DNA of 64,000 nt from Temnopleurus reevesii (lineage: Eukaryota; Echinodermata; Echinoidea; Temnopleuroida; Temnopleuridae). The notes beneath the pieces are model-generated. The model worked only from the letters and a program-made list of their open reading frames with translations. It was not told where the DNA came from and ran no database searches. The position numbers and the translations under genes are program-made. Shown in pieces: positions 63,285 to 64,000 of this stretch. Location of the stretch: contig BQKZ01000495.1 of the NCBI GenBank assembly GCA_036244855.1, positions 94,425-158,424 of the forward strand. The letters run 5' to 3'. Position 1 is the stretch's first letter. Each line of letters opens with the position of its first letter.

Positions 63285-63851
63285 ATGACGTATTATAGCG
63301 AATTCTCATTGGTTCATCAATAATTGGATTATGGTAATGAGGAGAGTCGGTGAGGAACTCCCTGCTGTAGAGTAACATTTTTTCTTTAAAATCACATTTT
63401 TCGAAAAGTTGTTCATGGAATTACATGGAGTTTTCTTTAAATCAACTCTACATAAACAACCTCTATATATCCTACATGTAAAATGATATAGAAGGAATAA
63501 AAAATATAGAAATTTGTAAAAACATTGGTGCAACTTCATAGAGGAGTAACCGAAAAAGAAGACTACACTTGAAATGTTCATATAGAAATTTTAACCTCTT
63601 CTCCTTACTCTGGTTTCTCTGCAACACGCATAAATCTTTCGCCTTTTACTAAAGATTTCCGTGCAGAGGAACACATTGATGAGTCTATAACTATTTTTCT
63701 CTGCCCTGTGGAAACACAGGGCATGCAATCCAATGAAAAGAAAGAACACCAAACAAACCTAAATCTATCTGATGGGACCTTAGAAATTAGGCTTCTTTGC
63801 TTTCATCCAGGTAATCGGAGACAAAGAGCGTAGCGAAGAGGGCTCACTCAC

Positions 63852-63902
63852 CGAATGATACACATAAAAAGCTGTCGTATGCACAGACCATAGGGCTTCC
63901 AT
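63852..63902 (-). other. Possible leader exon with strong donor
   Basis: From ATG at 63902 the minus strand reads MEALWSVHTTAFYVYHS up to a GTGAGT donor. The phase (0) does not fit TRAK exon 2, so if it is an exon it is non-coding for TRAK or belongs to another gene. Confidence 0.15.
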
Positions 63903-64000
63903 TTCGGAGAATACACGCTCTTACTAGCAATGGACACAGAGCTCTTGTAGACGAGTGTGATGACCCCAAAAATAAAGAACGCCAAAGCATTGGGTTAATT

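Larger units (their letters stand above)
58855..64000. other. Region upstream of TRAK exon 1a
   Basis: AT-rich. Weak items are an ORF at 59465-59686, a possible leader exon at 63852 and a GT microsatellite at 63266-63284. No confident gene. Confidence 0.4.

Overview
The window is animal (eukaryotic) genomic DNA, AT-rich, with short GT-AG-bounded exons in long introns, abundant interspersed repeats and no operon-like packing. tRNA-derived SINEs with recognisable A and B boxes resemble the short repeats I know from sea urchins. Together with the protein sequences this suggests an echinoid, probably Strongylocentrotus-like; the species call is inference. Three single 'n' positions (11371, 42233, 57741) look like contig joins.

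Plus strand, 469-22408: the 3' part of a giant LDL-receptor-family endocytic receptor, best matched to LRP2/megalin. The order is: end of a YWTD propeller, an EGF module, a run of 11 LDLa repeats (12 counting a duplicated exon), EGF and calcium-binding EGF modules, a complete YWTD propeller, two EGF modules, one transmembrane helix and a proline-rich tail with an FENPIF motif. Almost every ectodomain exon boundary is phase 1, so module exons can be gained or lost without breaking the frame. A 3' UTR probably runs to about 24.8 kb. The gene's 5' part lies upstream of the window.

Minus strand, 58854-32210: what looks like the complete coding region of a TRAK/milton kinesin adaptor (trafficking kinesin-binding protein). 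It has 14 coding exons per transcript and two alternative first coding exons (58.8 kb and 50.6 kb), both phase 1 and both joining the same exon 2. One coiled-coil exon near 45 kb is tandemly triplicated. The two genes are convergent; 24.8-32.2 kb holds their 3' ends and repeats. From 58.9 kb to 64 kb I see no convincing gene.

The most striking theme is repeated partial duplication of exons. In the receptor gene these are decayed copies of the exon at 5522, an LDLa-EGF-EGF exon trio in two copies, and relic EGF exons, one carrying an inserted MITE. In the TRAK gene they are the 45 kb exon triplet, three copies of an exon end at 35.1-35.4 kb, an internally deleted exon copy at 41.2 kb and a possible micro-exon at 43.4 kb. 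Some of this may be haplotype redundancy in the assembly, because duplicated sequence restarts right after two of the 'n' joins. TE tails sit directly against several 3' splice sites. I found no rRNA or functional tRNA gene, no CRISPR array and no autonomous transposon.
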